A stretch of 64,000 nt of DNA from Armatimonadia bacterium (GCA_039679385.1 JBDKVB010000016.1:44306-108305); one strand, 5' to 3'; shown: positions 31,558 to 40,937, counted from the stretch's first letter. Made by a program: numbers and translations. Notes: generated by a model not told the origin, from the sequence alone.

Positions 31558-32328
31558 CTATCCCCCATAGCCCTTCAGCCGATACACCCACAGCCCCACG
31601 TACTCCTTAATGACCAGGCTCGAATCCGCCAGGTTGGAAACATCGGGCAAAGCAGCCTGCCAGCCGTAGCCACCCGTACGTGAGCGGAAGTCCACCGCGT
31701 AGGGGATCGGCTCCAGACCCACCTCATGGAAACAGGCCAGAGAACGCCTCATGTGGAAGGCCGAGGTGACGAGCAGAAAGCGATGCAGCTTCTTCTCGGC
31801 CAGGAGCCGCTTGGTGTCCACCGCGTTCTCGTAGGTGTTGCGCGACTCCGCCTCCACCAGAATCCTCTCGGCCGGTATGCCGAGGCGCACCGCCGCTGCT
31901 GCGAGGAAGGGCGCTTCGCGCCGCGTCTGGTCGGCCAGCAGCCCACTGCCGCCGGAGAAGACCAACTTGGCATCCGGCAACTGTCGGGCCAGGGTCACGC
32001 CCTCCACGAACCGATCGGCGCCATGGTTCAGCTCCAGATGCTGCATGGTGCTGCGTTCCAGATTCGCTGCGCCCCCGAGCACCACAATTGCGTCGAGGTT
32101 CGCGGGCACCGTCGGGTTCTCGTAAGGCTTCTCCAGCGGCCGCAGCATCGAATCGCTGACCGGCTTGAGGCTGAAGGCATACAGGACCGCCAGCCCCAGC
32201 CAGAAGGGCCAGCGCCCGGCTCGCTCCCTGCGTCGGCGACGAACCAGCCCCGAAACCAGCAACAGAAGCAGCGCCAGCGTGAGTGGGTAGATGACGATGC
32301 TCAGCGTCTTGGACAGGAAGAAGAACAT
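31558..32328 (-). CDS. YdcF-family (DUF218) membrane protein, ElyC/SanA-like
   Basis: The 256-aa protein has two N-terminal membrane segments (about residues 7-27 and 41-53). A DUF218 domain follows, with DAIVVLGG, VFSGGSG, ILVEAESRNTYENA and VTSAFHMRRSLACF, the family hallmarks. Relatives such as ElyC and SanA affect cell-envelope polymer precursor use in E. coli. The ATG lies two bases after the stop of the 113-aa gene upstream. A role in envelope biogenesis is likely but not proven. Confidence 0.85.
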   Translation of the reverse strand: MFFFLSKTLSIVIYPLTLALLLLLVSGLVRRRRRERAGRWPFWLGLAVLYAFSLKPVSDSMLRPLEKPYENPTVPANLDAIVVLGGAANLERSTMQHLELNHGADRFVEGVTLARQLPDAKLVFSGGSGLLADQTRREAPFLAAAAVRLGIPAERILVEAESRNTYENAVDTKRLLAEKKLHRFLLVTSAFHMRRSLACFHEVGLEPIPYAVDFRSRTGGYGWQAALPDVSNLADSSLVIKEYVGLWVYRLKGYGG

Positions 32329-32330
32329 GC

Positions 32331-32672
32331 TCAGCCCTCGGGCCGTTCCGGGTTGCCTGCAGCTTTCCGCCGTCCTTGGAGGGTCTGCTCGAGGGCCAGG
32401 ACGTGCCGCTCCAACTCGCCAAGGCGCTTCTTCAGCGCACTGGCTGCGAAGCTCTCGGTCATGGGCCCGCCCTCGGCAAGGTCACGCTCGGCGCGGTCCA
32501 GGTCCCTTGCGGCATAGAAACAGCGCAGGAAGGCTCGTGCTTCCTGCGCTGTCATGTTTGGTGTAGGGGCAAGCGAGGTCAGCTCCGACAGGAATGCCGG
32601 AAGCTCTGCGTGATGTCTCAGCCACGCCTCCCGAATCCTGTTCGGCTGCTGCGGCCAGTCGATCCTGGGCAC
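32331..32672 (-). CDS. Small hypothetical protein
   Basis: The 113-aa product is not recognised. It is largely helical, with a predicted C-terminal coiled coil (SALKKRLGELERHVLALEQTLQ), and is rich in charged residues; it has no membrane or signal segment. It starts with GTG at 32672 and ends two bases before the YdcF-family gene, so the two are probably co-expressed and functionally linked. Confidence 0.55.
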   Translation of the reverse strand: MPRIDWPQQPNRIREAWLRHHAELPAFLSELTSLAPTPNMTAQEARAFLRCFYAARDLDRAERDLAEGGPMTESFAASALKKRLGELERHVLALEQTLQGRRKAAGNPERPEG

Positions 32673-32714
32673 CGAGTGCCGGCCTCGCCTATCTCGAGCT
32701 GCGGGACTGTGCTC

Positions 32715-34256
32715 TTAGTCGTCCGGCGTGACGAAGTCGATGCCGTAGAAGGCGCACAGGTCGCGAAGCTCGGGAACGATGTTGTCCAGTGCCGCGATCA
32801 GGTGGTGCGAGAACCCGCGGGTCCGCTTGATCTCGTCGAGCTTCTGGTAGTTCTTGACCCGCATGTCGCAGGCGCAGTACAGGACGCCCTGGTTGGTCTC
32901 CTCGGAGCTCTCGCCACTGAAGGCGAGCATCTGCAGGCCGCCCTCCGGGGTCTGGACGAGGTCGACGCCGGTCTTCGGACCGTACATGAGCTGACCGATG
33001 TGCCGCCCGGCCAGGTCGTGCATGTGGCTGTGGGTGTCGAGGCCGTCGTTCACGACGACCTCACCGGCAAGGATCTTGGCGCGCAGCTCCTCCGACACGC
33101 CGCCCTCGCGCTCGATCTGGGCCATGACTTTGGGATCGTTCGGAGCCATGTAGCCGCAGAGACCGATGCCACAGTGCGCCAGCTTCACGATGTCGCGCTT
33201 GGCGGTCCAGTCCACGAAGTCGACGAAGGCTGCCGGCTTCCCGCTGAGCCAGCCGGCGATGGCCTGCGCGACGGCGCCCGGCCAGTCACCTTCGCAAGCG
33301 AAGGCGTCGACGTCACGCTTGGCAGTCGCCCAGCCGATGGCGAGGCAACCGGCGACCTGCAGAGGCGGCTCGCTGATCTCCGGCCAGCAGCGCAGGCTCG
33401 CAACGTTGAAGCCCTCGGCCTTGCAGATGGCAATCAGCGCATGGTAGAAGCGGGCGACGCGGTACAGCATCTCGTCGTCCTTGACCAGGTTGATACGCCC
33501 GGCCTTGAACTCCGCAACCGTCTTCTGCACGTCCTCCTCGGTGAAGGAGGCCTTGCCGGCGGTGCCCTCGGTGGCCATATCCTGATACACCCGGTACACG
33601 CGCAGCAGGTCAACGGTCTCCACGATCAGGCCGAAGATGCGGGCGAAGAGGAGCTGATCGCCTGTGGCGGAGTGGAACCCGCCGGGACCGTCGCCGAAGC
33701 GCCCCAGGTAGACCCGAGACAGCTTGCGCACGACGCGATACACGTTCATCAGCATCGCGAATTCGTTGTCGAAGGCCTCGGAGCCCGGCGCACCGGCGAG
33801 GTACCGCACATAGCGCTTCATGTACAGCGCATCGTGCATGTTCATGTCGTTGCCGCAGACGGCGTTGGTCGCCCAGTCGTGCAGGCCAAGCGGCTCGTTC
33901 GGCTCCTCGTAGGCGGCGAGGATGATCGGCAGATTCCGCAGATGCGGAGCCTGGGAAATGACCGGGAGCAGGTGGCCGCAGGGGAAGGCCGAGTTGAAGA
34001 TGACGATGGCGTCCAGCTTCGCACCCGAGAACTCGTCAACGATCTTCCAGGCATCGTGGGCCCCGAAGACACGGCCCGGGTAGATGATCGAGTCGGCAGC
34101 GATGATGCCCTTCTCTTTGCACTCGTCCAGGAGCTTGATGAAGGCCTGTTCGCCGAGTTGCTTGCCTTCCTCGTAGAACGCGCCGATCGAGTTCATGACG
34201 ACCCCGATGCGCGGCGCGTCTTCCTTCTCGTACCTCTTTGTGTAGGTGACTGCCAT
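32715..34256 (-). CDS. L-fucose isomerase-like protein
   Basis: The 513-aa protein resembles the L-fucose/L-arabinose isomerase-like superfamily. The N-terminal Rossmann-like part (PRIGVVMNSIGAFYEEGK, LDAIVIFNSAFPCGHLLPVI) and the middle (LPIILAAYEEPNEP, CGNDMNMHDALYMK) are as expected. A Glu/Asp/His arrangement for a metal could be contributed by the WPEISEPP and DTHSHMHDLAGRH regions. The ATG at 34256 has GGAGGG seven bases upstream. The substrate, presumably a deoxy or rare sugar, is unknown. A hairpin separates it from purM. Confidence 0.7.
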   Translation of the reverse strand: MAVTYTKRYEKEDAPRIGVVMNSIGAFYEEGKQLGEQAFIKLLDECKEKGIIAADSIIYPGRVFGAHDAWKIVDEFSGAKLDAIVIFNSAFPCGHLLPVISQAPHLRNLPIILAAYEEPNEPLGLHDWATNAVCGNDMNMHDALYMKRYVRYLAGAPGSEAFDNEFAMLMNVYRVVRKLSRVYLGRFGDGPGGFHSATGDQLLFARIFGLIVETVDLLRVYRVYQDMATEGTAGKASFTEEDVQKTVAEFKAGRINLVKDDEMLYRVARFYHALIAICKAEGFNVASLRCWPEISEPPLQVAGCLAIGWATAKRDVDAFACEGDWPGAVAQAIAGWLSGKPAAFVDFVDWTAKRDIVKLAHCGIGLCGYMAPNDPKVMAQIEREGGVSEELRAKILAGEVVVNDGLDTHSHMHDLAGRHIGQLMYGPKTGVDLVQTPEGGLQMLAFSGESSEETNQGVLYCACDMRVKNYQKLDEIKRTRGFSHHLIAALDNIVPELRDLCAFYGIDFVTPDD

Positions 34257-34317
34257 CAGAAACCCTCCGTAGACTGAAAACGGACGCCCCCTCGGGACGT
34301 CTTCGGATACTGCAAGC

Positions 34318-34334
34318 AACGCCCCAGGGGCGTT
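34318..34334 (-). terminator. Hairpin after purM
   Basis: AACGCCCC and GGGGCGTT form a near-perfect inverted repeat around one base, 34 bases after the purM stop on the minus strand. The effective stem is about six base pairs. Termination is plausible but weak. Confidence 0.4.
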
Positions 34335-34367
34335 CGGTCAGGGCGAGAGGAGCCGTCACACTCAACG

Positions 34368-35402
34368 TCAGACCAGCCGCACGCGTTCCTGCCCTGCCAC
34401 GACGGAACCGATCTCGTAGACCTTCTCCCTCAGCTTCGCCAACTCGGACCTGATGGCCTCGACCTCACCGGCTCCGCAGACCAGTACCATCCCGATCCCC
34501 ATGTTGAAGGTCCGGTACATCTCGGTCTCGGCAACCTTCGCCGTCCGCTGGATGAGCCCGAACACCGGCGGGATCGGATAGCTGTCCTTCCGGATCTCTG
34601 CGCAAAGGCCCTCCGGGATGCAGCGCCGGGTGTTGTCGGGCAATCCGCCGCCGGTGATGTGGACGATGGCGTGCGGCCGCACACCCGCCTGAAGCAGACC
34701 CACGATGGCCGGTGCATACAAGCGCGTCGGCTCCAGCATCTCTTCCCCGACCGTGCGTCCCAGTTCCTCCACTCGCTGATCCAGAGCCAGGCCACCGACC
34801 TCCAGTAGCGCCTTCCGGGCCAGCGAGTAACCGTTGCTATGCAGGCCGGAGGAGGCCAACCCGAGGATCACATCGCCCGCGGCGACCGCCGAACCGTCGA
34901 TGATTTGGTCGCGCTCCACGACACCAACAGCAAACCCGACCAGGTCGTACTCACCGGCCTTGTACAGGCCGGGCAACTCCGCCATCTCGCCGCCCAGAAG
35001 CGCGCAGCCACAGACCTTGCAGGCCGCCGCAACGCCTTTGACGATCGCTGCCGTCTGTTCCGGGTCGCGAAGGGCGCTGCCGACGTAGTCCAGGAAGAAC
35101 AGCGGCCTGGCGCCCTGGCAGATGATATCGTCGACGCACATCGCCACAGCGTCCTGGCCGATGGTGTCATGTTTGTCCATGGCGAAGGCGATCATAAGCT
35201 TCGTGCCCACGCTGTCCGTCCCGGCCACCAGCACTGGATCACGGAAGCCCTGTCCAAGCGCGAACATGCCGCCGAAATCCGACAGCCCGGTCAGCACACC
35301 GTCGGTGTAGGTATCGCGCACCGCGGCGGCAAACAGTGACGCAGCCTTGTCCTGCGCGTCGATGTCCACGCCGGCCTGCCTGTAGGTCAGCCCGTCTGTC
35401 AT
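34368..35402 (-). CDS. purM: Phosphoribosylformylglycinamidine cyclo-ligase
   Basis: AIR synthetase makes aminoimidazole ribonucleotide from FGAM with ATP, step five of purine synthesis. The 344-aa protein shows the family's DSVGTKLMIAF, CVDDIICQGARPLFFLDY, GGEMAELPG, GLASSGLHSNGYSLARK and ITGGGLPDN. The ATG at 35402 with AGGAGAG five bases upstream is preferred over one six codons earlier. It is the last pur gene of the cluster. Length and motifs are normal. Confidence 0.96.
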   Translation of the reverse strand: MTDGLTYRQAGVDIDAQDKAASLFAAAVRDTYTDGVLTGLSDFGGMFALGQGFRDPVLVAGTDSVGTKLMIAFAMDKHDTIGQDAVAMCVDDIICQGARPLFFLDYVGSALRDPEQTAAIVKGVAAACKVCGCALLGGEMAELPGLYKAGEYDLVGFAVGVVERDQIIDGSAVAAGDVILGLASSGLHSNGYSLARKALLEVGGLALDQRVEELGRTVGEEMLEPTRLYAPAIVGLLQAGVRPHAIVHITGGGLPDNTRRCIPEGLCAEIRKDSYPIPPVFGLIQRTAKVAETEMYRTFNMGIGMVLVCGAGEVEAIRSELAKLREKVYEIGSVVAGQERVRLV

Positions 35403-35465
35403 GTCATCTCTCCTACCCATGCCGGAATCCTCTCCCGCCAGTTCGCTACTCCCGCGGAGCCGCGT

Positions 35466-36923
35466 CTAGGCCTCGACCTTCTGCTCTTCCAGGTCGAACT
35501 TGGCCACTCGGACGTCCTTGGGAACCGGAATCGGGTATCGCTCATCGAAACAGGCGGTGCAGAAGTTCAGCTTCGGCAGACCGACCGCCCGGATGAGGTT
35601 CTTCATGTCCAGATACTCCAGCGAGTCGGCTCCCACGTGCTGCCGAATCTGCTCGACCGACAGCCGCGAGGCGATCAGGTGACTGCGCGTGGAGGTATCA
35701 ATGCCATAGAAGCAGGGGTAGCGAATGGGAGGGCAACTGATGCGCAGGTGGATCTCGCGGGCACCGGCCTCGCGCAGCAGGGCGATCTCCGGTCCGGTGG
35801 TGGTGCCTCGGACGATGGAGTCATCCACAACGACCAGGCGTTTGCCCGCAACGGCCTCGCGCAGGGGCGTCAGCTTCATCTTGACACCGGCCTCGCGCAG
35901 GCGCTGGTCCGGCATGATAAAGGTACGGTGGATGTATCGGTTCTTGATGAAGCCCTCGCCGTAGGGAATGCCGGCGACCTGGGCGAAGCCCATGGCGTGC
36001 GGGATCGCGCTCTCTGGAACACCGACTACCAGGTCGGCATCGGCCGGCGCTTGCTGCGCGAGCATGTGTCCCATTCGCAGCCTTGCCATGTAGACGCTGC
36101 GCCCGTAGATGTGGCTGTCCGGCCTGGCGAAGTAGATGAACTCAAAGATGCAGCAGGCGTTGCGCTCGGACTCCACGGCCTGCATGCTGTCCAGGCCGTC
36201 GTCGCTGATGGTGACGATCTCGCCGGGCTGGACTTCGCGAACATAGTCCGCGCTCAGGGTGTTCAACGCGCAGGTCTCCGAGGCGAGTATCCATAGCCCG
36301 TCGGTGCGGCCGATGCACAGTGGGCGCACCCCGTAGGGATCGCGCGTTGCCAGCAGCCGGTTGGCCGAGCAGATCGTGAGCGAGTAAGCGCCCTCCATCT
36401 GCTGCATGGCCTCAGCAACGGCACCTTCCAGCGTGTCGGCCGAGGAGCGTGAGATCAGCTTCGTAATGACTTCTGTGTCGCTGCTGCCGTGGAACTCCAC
36501 TCCCTGCCGTTCCATCTCCCGGCGCAGCTCCACTGTGTTGGTCAGATTGCCGTTATGGGCCAGGGCGAAGGGGCCGGTCTTGTGCTCGCCTCTCATCGGT
36601 TGCGCGTTGGCCAGCACATTCCCGCCGGTGGTGGAGTACCGCACATGACCGACGGCAACATGACCCTGGAGGTGGCTGATGATCTCCTCGTCGAAGACCT
36701 GGGAGGCCAGCCCCAGCCCGACGTGCATCCTGAGCTCGTGGCCGTCGCCGACGGCGATGCCGGCACTCTCCTGCCCCCGGTGCTGGAGCGCGTACAGACC
36801 GAAGAAGGTCAGGCGAGCGACGTCTTCACCAGGCCCCCAGACTCCGAACACCCCGCAGGCGTCGCGCCATGTGCGCTCGTGCGGGCAGAACTTGGGCCCC
36901 TCGCAACCACCGGGGCATGACAT
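35466..36923 (-). CDS. purF: Amidophosphoribosyltransferase
   Basis: This enzyme makes phosphoribosylamine from PRPP and glutamine, the first committed purine step. The 485-aa protein has the N-terminal nucleophile glutaminase domain, whose catalytic Cys would be C23 (DACGVFGV) after removal of a 22-residue propeptide. Next come HVRYSTTG and AHNGNLTN, and the PRPP-binding VVVDDSIVRGTT. Cysteines compatible with a [4Fe-4S] cluster are CCIFE, CPPIRYPC and CTACF. The propeptide has three extra cysteines (C3, C7, C13), which is unusual. Gene order purE-purF-purM suggests one transcript. Confidence 0.96.
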   Translation of the reverse strand: MSCPGGCEGPKFCPHERTWRDACGVFGVWGPGEDVARLTFFGLYALQHRGQESAGIAVGDGHELRMHVGLGLASQVFDEEIISHLQGHVAVGHVRYSTTGGNVLANAQPMRGEHKTGPFALAHNGNLTNTVELRREMERQGVEFHGSSDTEVITKLISRSSADTLEGAVAEAMQQMEGAYSLTICSANRLLATRDPYGVRPLCIGRTDGLWILASETCALNTLSADYVREVQPGEIVTISDDGLDSMQAVESERNACCIFEFIYFARPDSHIYGRSVYMARLRMGHMLAQQAPADADLVVGVPESAIPHAMGFAQVAGIPYGEGFIKNRYIHRTFIMPDQRLREAGVKMKLTPLREAVAGKRLVVVDDSIVRGTTTGPEIALLREAGAREIHLRISCPPIRYPCFYGIDTSTRSHLIASRLSVEQIRQHVGADSLEYLDMKNLIRAVGLPKLNFCTACFDERYPIPVPKDVRVAKFDLEEQKVEA

Positions 36924-36983
36924 GGGATCACCAACTCCGCTTGGGTGCCGACCTCGCAGTCGACCAGGGGTTCGGGCAGCGGG

Positions 36984-37484
36984 CTATTCGCCGGCGCCCA
37001 ACTTCTCGGCGGCCGCAATCACCTTCGCGGCCATCTTCTGTCGCATCCCAACGAGCCGTTCCGCCAGGGCCTCGTCGCTCAAAGCCAGTATCTGCGCCGC
37101 CAGAATCCCCGCATTCCGGCCTGTGTTGATTCCCACCGTCGCTACCGGTATGCCCGGGGGCATCTGGACCATCGCGTACAGCGCGTCCTTGCCACCCAAG
37201 GGTGACCCGCCAAGGGGCAGTCCAATGATCGGCAGCGTGGTATAGGCTGCCAACACACCCGGAAGGTGTGCGGCCCAGCCTGCAGCAGCGATGATGACCT
37301 TCAGGCCTCGCTCCGCCGCTGTCTTCGCATATTCACTCGCCCGGTCCGGCGTGCGGTGTGCCGAGGCCACGGTGACCTCGTAGGGCACTGCCAGCTCCTT
37401 GAGCGCGTCCAGACAGCCCTGCACCTGCTCAAGGTCCGAAGCGCTCCCCATCACCACGCCGACCAGGGGTTTCGTCTCAGCCAT
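36984..37484 (-). CDS. purE: N5-carboxyaminoimidazole ribonucleotide mutase
   Basis: This is the class I PurE, which turns N5-CAIR into CAIR. The 166-aa product has the N-terminal VVMGSASDLE, the SAHRTPDR motif with its catalytic His, IIAAAGWAAHLPGVLAA, GLPLGGSPLGGKDALYAMVQMPPGIPVATVGI, and NAGILAAQILAL. The typical partner purK is not in the window. It lies between purD and purF. Confidence 0.96.
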   Translation of the reverse strand: MAETKPLVGVVMGSASDLEQVQGCLDALKELAVPYEVTVASAHRTPDRASEYAKTAAERGLKVIIAAAGWAAHLPGVLAAYTTLPIIGLPLGGSPLGGKDALYAMVQMPPGIPVATVGINTGRNAGILAAQILALSDEALAERLVGMRQKMAAKVIAAAEKLGAGE

Positions 37485-37542
37485 CGTTCTTGGTCTCCCG
37501 AGGGTTCCTACCAGCCTGACGTCTGTGCCGTGAGCTGAAGAG

Positions 37543-38811
37543 CTAGGCCAGGGCCCGCCAGGCGATGTCCCGCCGGTAGTACATGCCGTCGAAGTGGATC
37601 TTCTTGATCGCCTCGTAGCAGCGGTCGAGGGCGTCGCGGTAGTCGCTGCCCAGCGCAGTCACGCCGAGAACCCGACCGCCGCTCGTCACAAGCTGCCCAT
37701 CCTTCATCGCAGTGCCCGCATGGAACACGGTAACCTTCGGGTCCTGCTCAGCCGCGTCGATCCCCGTGATGACCTTGCCCTTCTCGTACTTGCCCGGGTA
37801 CCCGCCCGAGGCGACGACGACGCACACGCACACCTCGTCGCTCCACTCGACCTGCACCTCGGCAAGTCTCCCCTGGGCCGTCGCCATCAGTATCTCTGCC
37901 AGATCGCTCTTGAGGCGTGGGAGGATGACCTGGGTCTCGGGGTCGCCGAATCGGCAGTTGTACTCGAGGATCTCGGGACCGGAATCGGGCAGGATGATTC
38001 CGCCGTAGAGGGTCCCGGTGTAGGGGCAGTTCTCGGCAGCCATGGCCTTCACCGTCGGCCGCAGGAACTGCTCCAGGCAGGTGTTCAGCAGCGAGTCATC
38101 CACCGCAGGGACCGGCGAGTAGCAGCCCATTCCGCCGGTGTTGTCGCCCGTATCGCCCTCGCCGATGCGCTTGTGGTCCTGCGACGGCACCATGGGCACG
38201 ACAGTCTTCCCGTCGGTGAAGGCGATCACCGAGCACTCCGGGCCAAGGAGGCATTCCTCCACCACAACCCGCGCTCCAGAGGCGCCGAACTCCTTCTGTA
38301 CGATGCAGCGGTCGATAAAGTCCTGGGCTTCCTCAACGCTGCTCGCCACTTTCACGCCCTTACCGAAGGCGTCGCCGTCCGCCTTGATGACGATCGGCGC
38401 ACCCTTCAAAGCCACATAGTCCTTCGCCGCGGCCGCATCGTCAAAGACCGCGAACTCCTTCTTCGAGATGCCGTGACGCTGCAGGATCTCGTCCGTAAAG
38501 GCCTTGCTGCCCTCGAGACGGGCGGCTGCCTTCGTGGGACCGTACACAGCGAATCCTCGCTCGCGCAAGGCATCCGTAACGCCGAGAATCAGCGGGCGCT
38601 CAGGGCCCACCACCACGAGGTCGGGCTTCTCAGCCTCAGCCAGCGCGACGAGACCGGCCACGTCCTCGACCTCCGCCGGCACGCACCGCGCATACTCACC
38701 AATGCCCGGATTGCCGGGAGCGCAGATGATCTCCTCCACCTGTGGGCTTTGTGCCAGCTTCCACATCAGCGTATGTTCGCGGCCGCCGGAGCCGATCAGC
38801 AGAATTCTCAT
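37543..38811 (-). CDS. purD: Phosphoribosylamine-glycine ligase
   Basis: GAR synthetase is an ATP-grasp enzyme that joins phosphoribosylamine and glycine. The 422-aa protein begins MRILLIGSGGREHTLMWKLAQ, with GNPGIGEYARC, PIVIKADGDAFGKGVKVA, VVEECLLGPECSVIAFTDG, GDTGDNTGGMGCYSPVPA, and NCRFGDPETQVILPRL. All are GARS hallmarks. It starts eight bases after the dnaB stop, so the two may share a transcript. Confidence 0.97.
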   Translation of the reverse strand: MRILLIGSGGREHTLMWKLAQSPQVEEIICAPGNPGIGEYARCVPAEVEDVAGLVALAEAEKPDLVVVGPERPLILGVTDALRERGFAVYGPTKAAARLEGSKAFTDEILQRHGISKKEFAVFDDAAAAKDYVALKGAPIVIKADGDAFGKGVKVASSVEEAQDFIDRCIVQKEFGASGARVVVEECLLGPECSVIAFTDGKTVVPMVPSQDHKRIGEGDTGDNTGGMGCYSPVPAVDDSLLNTCLEQFLRPTVKAMAAENCPYTGTLYGGIILPDSGPEILEYNCRFGDPETQVILPRLKSDLAEILMATAQGRLAEVQVEWSDEVCVCVVVASGGYPGKYEKGKVITGIDAAEQDPKVTVFHAGTAMKDGQLVTSGGRVLGVTALGSDYRDALDRCYEAIKKIHFDGMYYRRDIAWRALA

Positions 38812-38819
38812 GAGCCTGA

Positions 38820-40247
38820 CTACCCCTCGCGATGGAACGCCAGATTGTCGAACACGCGGAACTTGGGCAGGAAGACTACGTTGACGGTGCCAACCGGACC
38901 GTTGCGGTGCTTGGCGACGATGATCTCGGCCTCGCCCGGTTCGTCCAGCGCCGAGCGATCGGTCTGCTGACTGCCCTGCGACCCTTTTTCGATCTCTTCC
39001 TTGCGCTTGTAATAGCCGGGCCGGTAGAGGAAGCAGACGAGGTCGGCCTCTGCCTCGATGGCGCCGCTTTCTGCCAGGTCGGACAGGATCGGCCGTTTGT
39101 CCTCGCGTCGCTCCACCATGCGGCTGAGCTGGGACAGCGCTATCACCGGCACGTTCAGCTCACGTGCCAGCGCCTTCAGCGCCCGGGCGACCGCGGAGAC
39201 CTCTTCGTACCGGCTCTCGCTGCGTCTGTCGCCGGTCGAAGCCAACTGCAGGTAGTCCACGATGATGAGCCCGATGTCCTGCTGCGCCTTCAGACGCCGG
39301 GCCTTCGAACGCAGCTCGAGGATGGGGATCGCCGGCGTGTCGTCGATGAAGATGGGCGAACTGGGCAGGTCCTTCAGGGCGTAGGCGATCTTGCCCCAGT
39401 CGTCCTGGGTCGCATAGCCCCGCCGCAGGCTGTGGGAGTTGACTCGTGCTCGCGCACACAGCAGCATCTCCGCGAGCTGCGACTTGGACATTTCCAGGCT
39501 GAAAATGCCGACCCCCGTCTGGTTATTGACTGCGGCGTGGAGGGCGAAGTTCGCTACGGCCAGTGACGTCTTACCCATGGAGGGACGACCGGCGACGATG
39601 ACGAGATCACCGGGCTGCAGGCCCGAGGTCAGTTCGTCGAAGTCCTTGAGGCCTGTGGGCACCCCGGTGAAAAAGTCGGGGTCATTGCACTTGCGGTCCA
39701 GCTTGTCAAAGGTCTCGAACACCGCCGGCCCGATGTGCGTGAAGTCGCTACTGACGCGCCGCTGGGCGATCTCGAAGATCGCCTGCTCGGCCTTGTCCAG
39801 CACCGAGCCGACATCCTCGGGGTTCTCAAACCCCAACCCCTGGATATCAGCGCCGGCACGGATCATCTGCCGCAGCACCGACTTCTCCGCCACGATCTGG
39901 GCGTAGCGCTGAACATGGGCGGCAGTGGGCACCTCACTGATGAGTGCAGTCAGGTACTCACCGCCGCCGACATTCTCCAGTCGACCTTCGCGGCGCAGCT
40001 CAGCCGCTACCGTGACGATGTCCACGGGCTCATTGCGGGTGTGCACATCGAGCATCGCCCGGAAGATGAGCCGGTGCGCCTCGCGGTAGAAGTCTTCCTC
40101 ACGGACCAGTCCCATGGCACGCGAAGTGGCTCCGGACTCCACCAACATGGAGCCCAGAGTCGCCTGCTCCGCCTCAAGGTCCTGAGGCGGGGTACGGTCC
40201 GCGAGTTCACTGGGTTCGGCCTTACGGTAGGAGCGTTTTCCAGCCAA
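38820..40247 (-). CDS. dnaB: Replicative DNA helicase
   Basis: DnaB unwinds DNA at the replication fork as a hexamer. The 475-aa protein has the N-terminal helical domain (PPQDLEAEQATLGSMLV) and the RecA-like motor with Walker A GRPSMGKTS (residues 220-228). The Walker B region LIIVDYLQLAS, ALSQLSRMVERREDKRPILSDLAESGAIEAEAD, and RNGPVGTV near the end are typical. It stands between rplI and purD on the minus strand; rplI-dnaB is a common pair. A hairpin lies between the two. Confidence 0.97.
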   Translation of the reverse strand: MAGKRSYRKAEPSELADRTPPQDLEAEQATLGSMLVESGATSRAMGLVREEDFYREAHRLIFRAMLDVHTRNEPVDIVTVAAELRREGRLENVGGGEYLTALISEVPTAAHVQRYAQIVAEKSVLRQMIRAGADIQGLGFENPEDVGSVLDKAEQAIFEIAQRRVSSDFTHIGPAVFETFDKLDRKCNDPDFFTGVPTGLKDFDELTSGLQPGDLVIVAGRPSMGKTSLAVANFALHAAVNNQTGVGIFSLEMSKSQLAEMLLCARARVNSHSLRRGYATQDDWGKIAYALKDLPSSPIFIDDTPAIPILELRSKARRLKAQQDIGLIIVDYLQLASTGDRRSESRYEEVSAVARALKALARELNVPVIALSQLSRMVERREDKRPILSDLAESGAIEAEADLVCFLYRPGYYKRKEEIEKGSQGSQQTDRSALDEPGEAEIIVAKHRNGPVGTVNVVFLPKFRVFDNLAFHREG

Positions 40248-40275
40248 GGTGAGCCTTCCTCGGTATAAGCCAGTC

Positions 40276-40299
40276 GCGGCGGCAGTCGCCTGCCGCCGC
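40276..40299 (-). terminator. Hairpin between rplI and dnaB
   Basis: GCGGCGGCAG (40276-40285) and CTGCCGCCGC (40290-40299) form a perfect 10-bp stem with a four-base loop. It lies between rplI and dnaB on the same strand, without a T run. It may attenuate read-through or stabilise the rplI message. Confidence 0.5.
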
Positions 40300-40376
40300 A
40301 GTTCTCGCCGACCTCAACACAGGGAGAGCCAGCCCACAGGCCGGGGCGCGTACTGGCCGTGCCGCACGCCCCTTAC

Positions 40377-40937
40377 CTACGCTTCGGTCGCCTCGGGAGC
40401 TTCCTCAGCGGCCTCCGCGGGCGCCTCTTCCTGCGTCTCAGCAGGTGCCGCGGCGGCCTCGGCAACCGGTGCCTCAGGCTCCTCCTCGCCACCCTCGCGA
40501 ACGACCTTCACCGGAAGCTGTGCCGCGACATCCTTGTACAGCTTTGCGCTGATGAGGTAGTCGCCCAGCTCGCGGATTGGCTCGGTGATGTCGATGTCGC
40601 GCCGGTCGAGCTCGATCTTCAGTTGCGTCTTGACGGCCTCAGCGATCATGTTCGGCGTGACCTGACCGTGCAGCCGCGTCCCCTGACCGGCACGCGCCTC
40701 CACGACCACGGACATCTGGCTGAGCTCCTCCGCACGAGCCTGCGCCTTCACGCGCTTGTCCGTCTCACGCGCAGTGATCGCGCTGCGGCGTCGCTCAAGC
40801 TCTTTCAAAGCACCCTTCGTCGCAGGGACAGCCAGGCGCTTCGGGATCAGCAGGTTGCGGGCATGACCGTCTGCCACACTGAGAATGTCCCCCTCATGTC
40901 CGACCCGATCGACATCGTCCAGCAAAATGACTCGCAT
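40377..40937 (-). CDS. rplI: 50S ribosomal protein L9
   Basis: The 186-aa protein has the two-domain L9 shape: an N-terminal rRNA-binding domain (VILLDDVDRVGHEGDILSVADGHARNLLIPKRLA), a central charged helix, and a C-terminal domain (IAEAVKTQLKIELDRRDIDI). It then adds about 40 acidic, Ala/Glu-rich residues beyond the usual ~150. The ribosome site AGGAGG is near ideal. Such acidic tails vary between phyla. Confidence 0.95.
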   Translation of the reverse strand: MRVILLDDVDRVGHEGDILSVADGHARNLLIPKRLAVPATKGALKELERRRSAITARETDKRVKAQARAEELSQMSVVVEARAGQGTRLHGQVTPNMIAEAVKTQLKIELDRRDIDITEPIRELGDYLISAKLYKDVAAQLPVKVVREGGEEEPEAPVAEAAAAPAETQEEAPAEAAEEAPEATEA

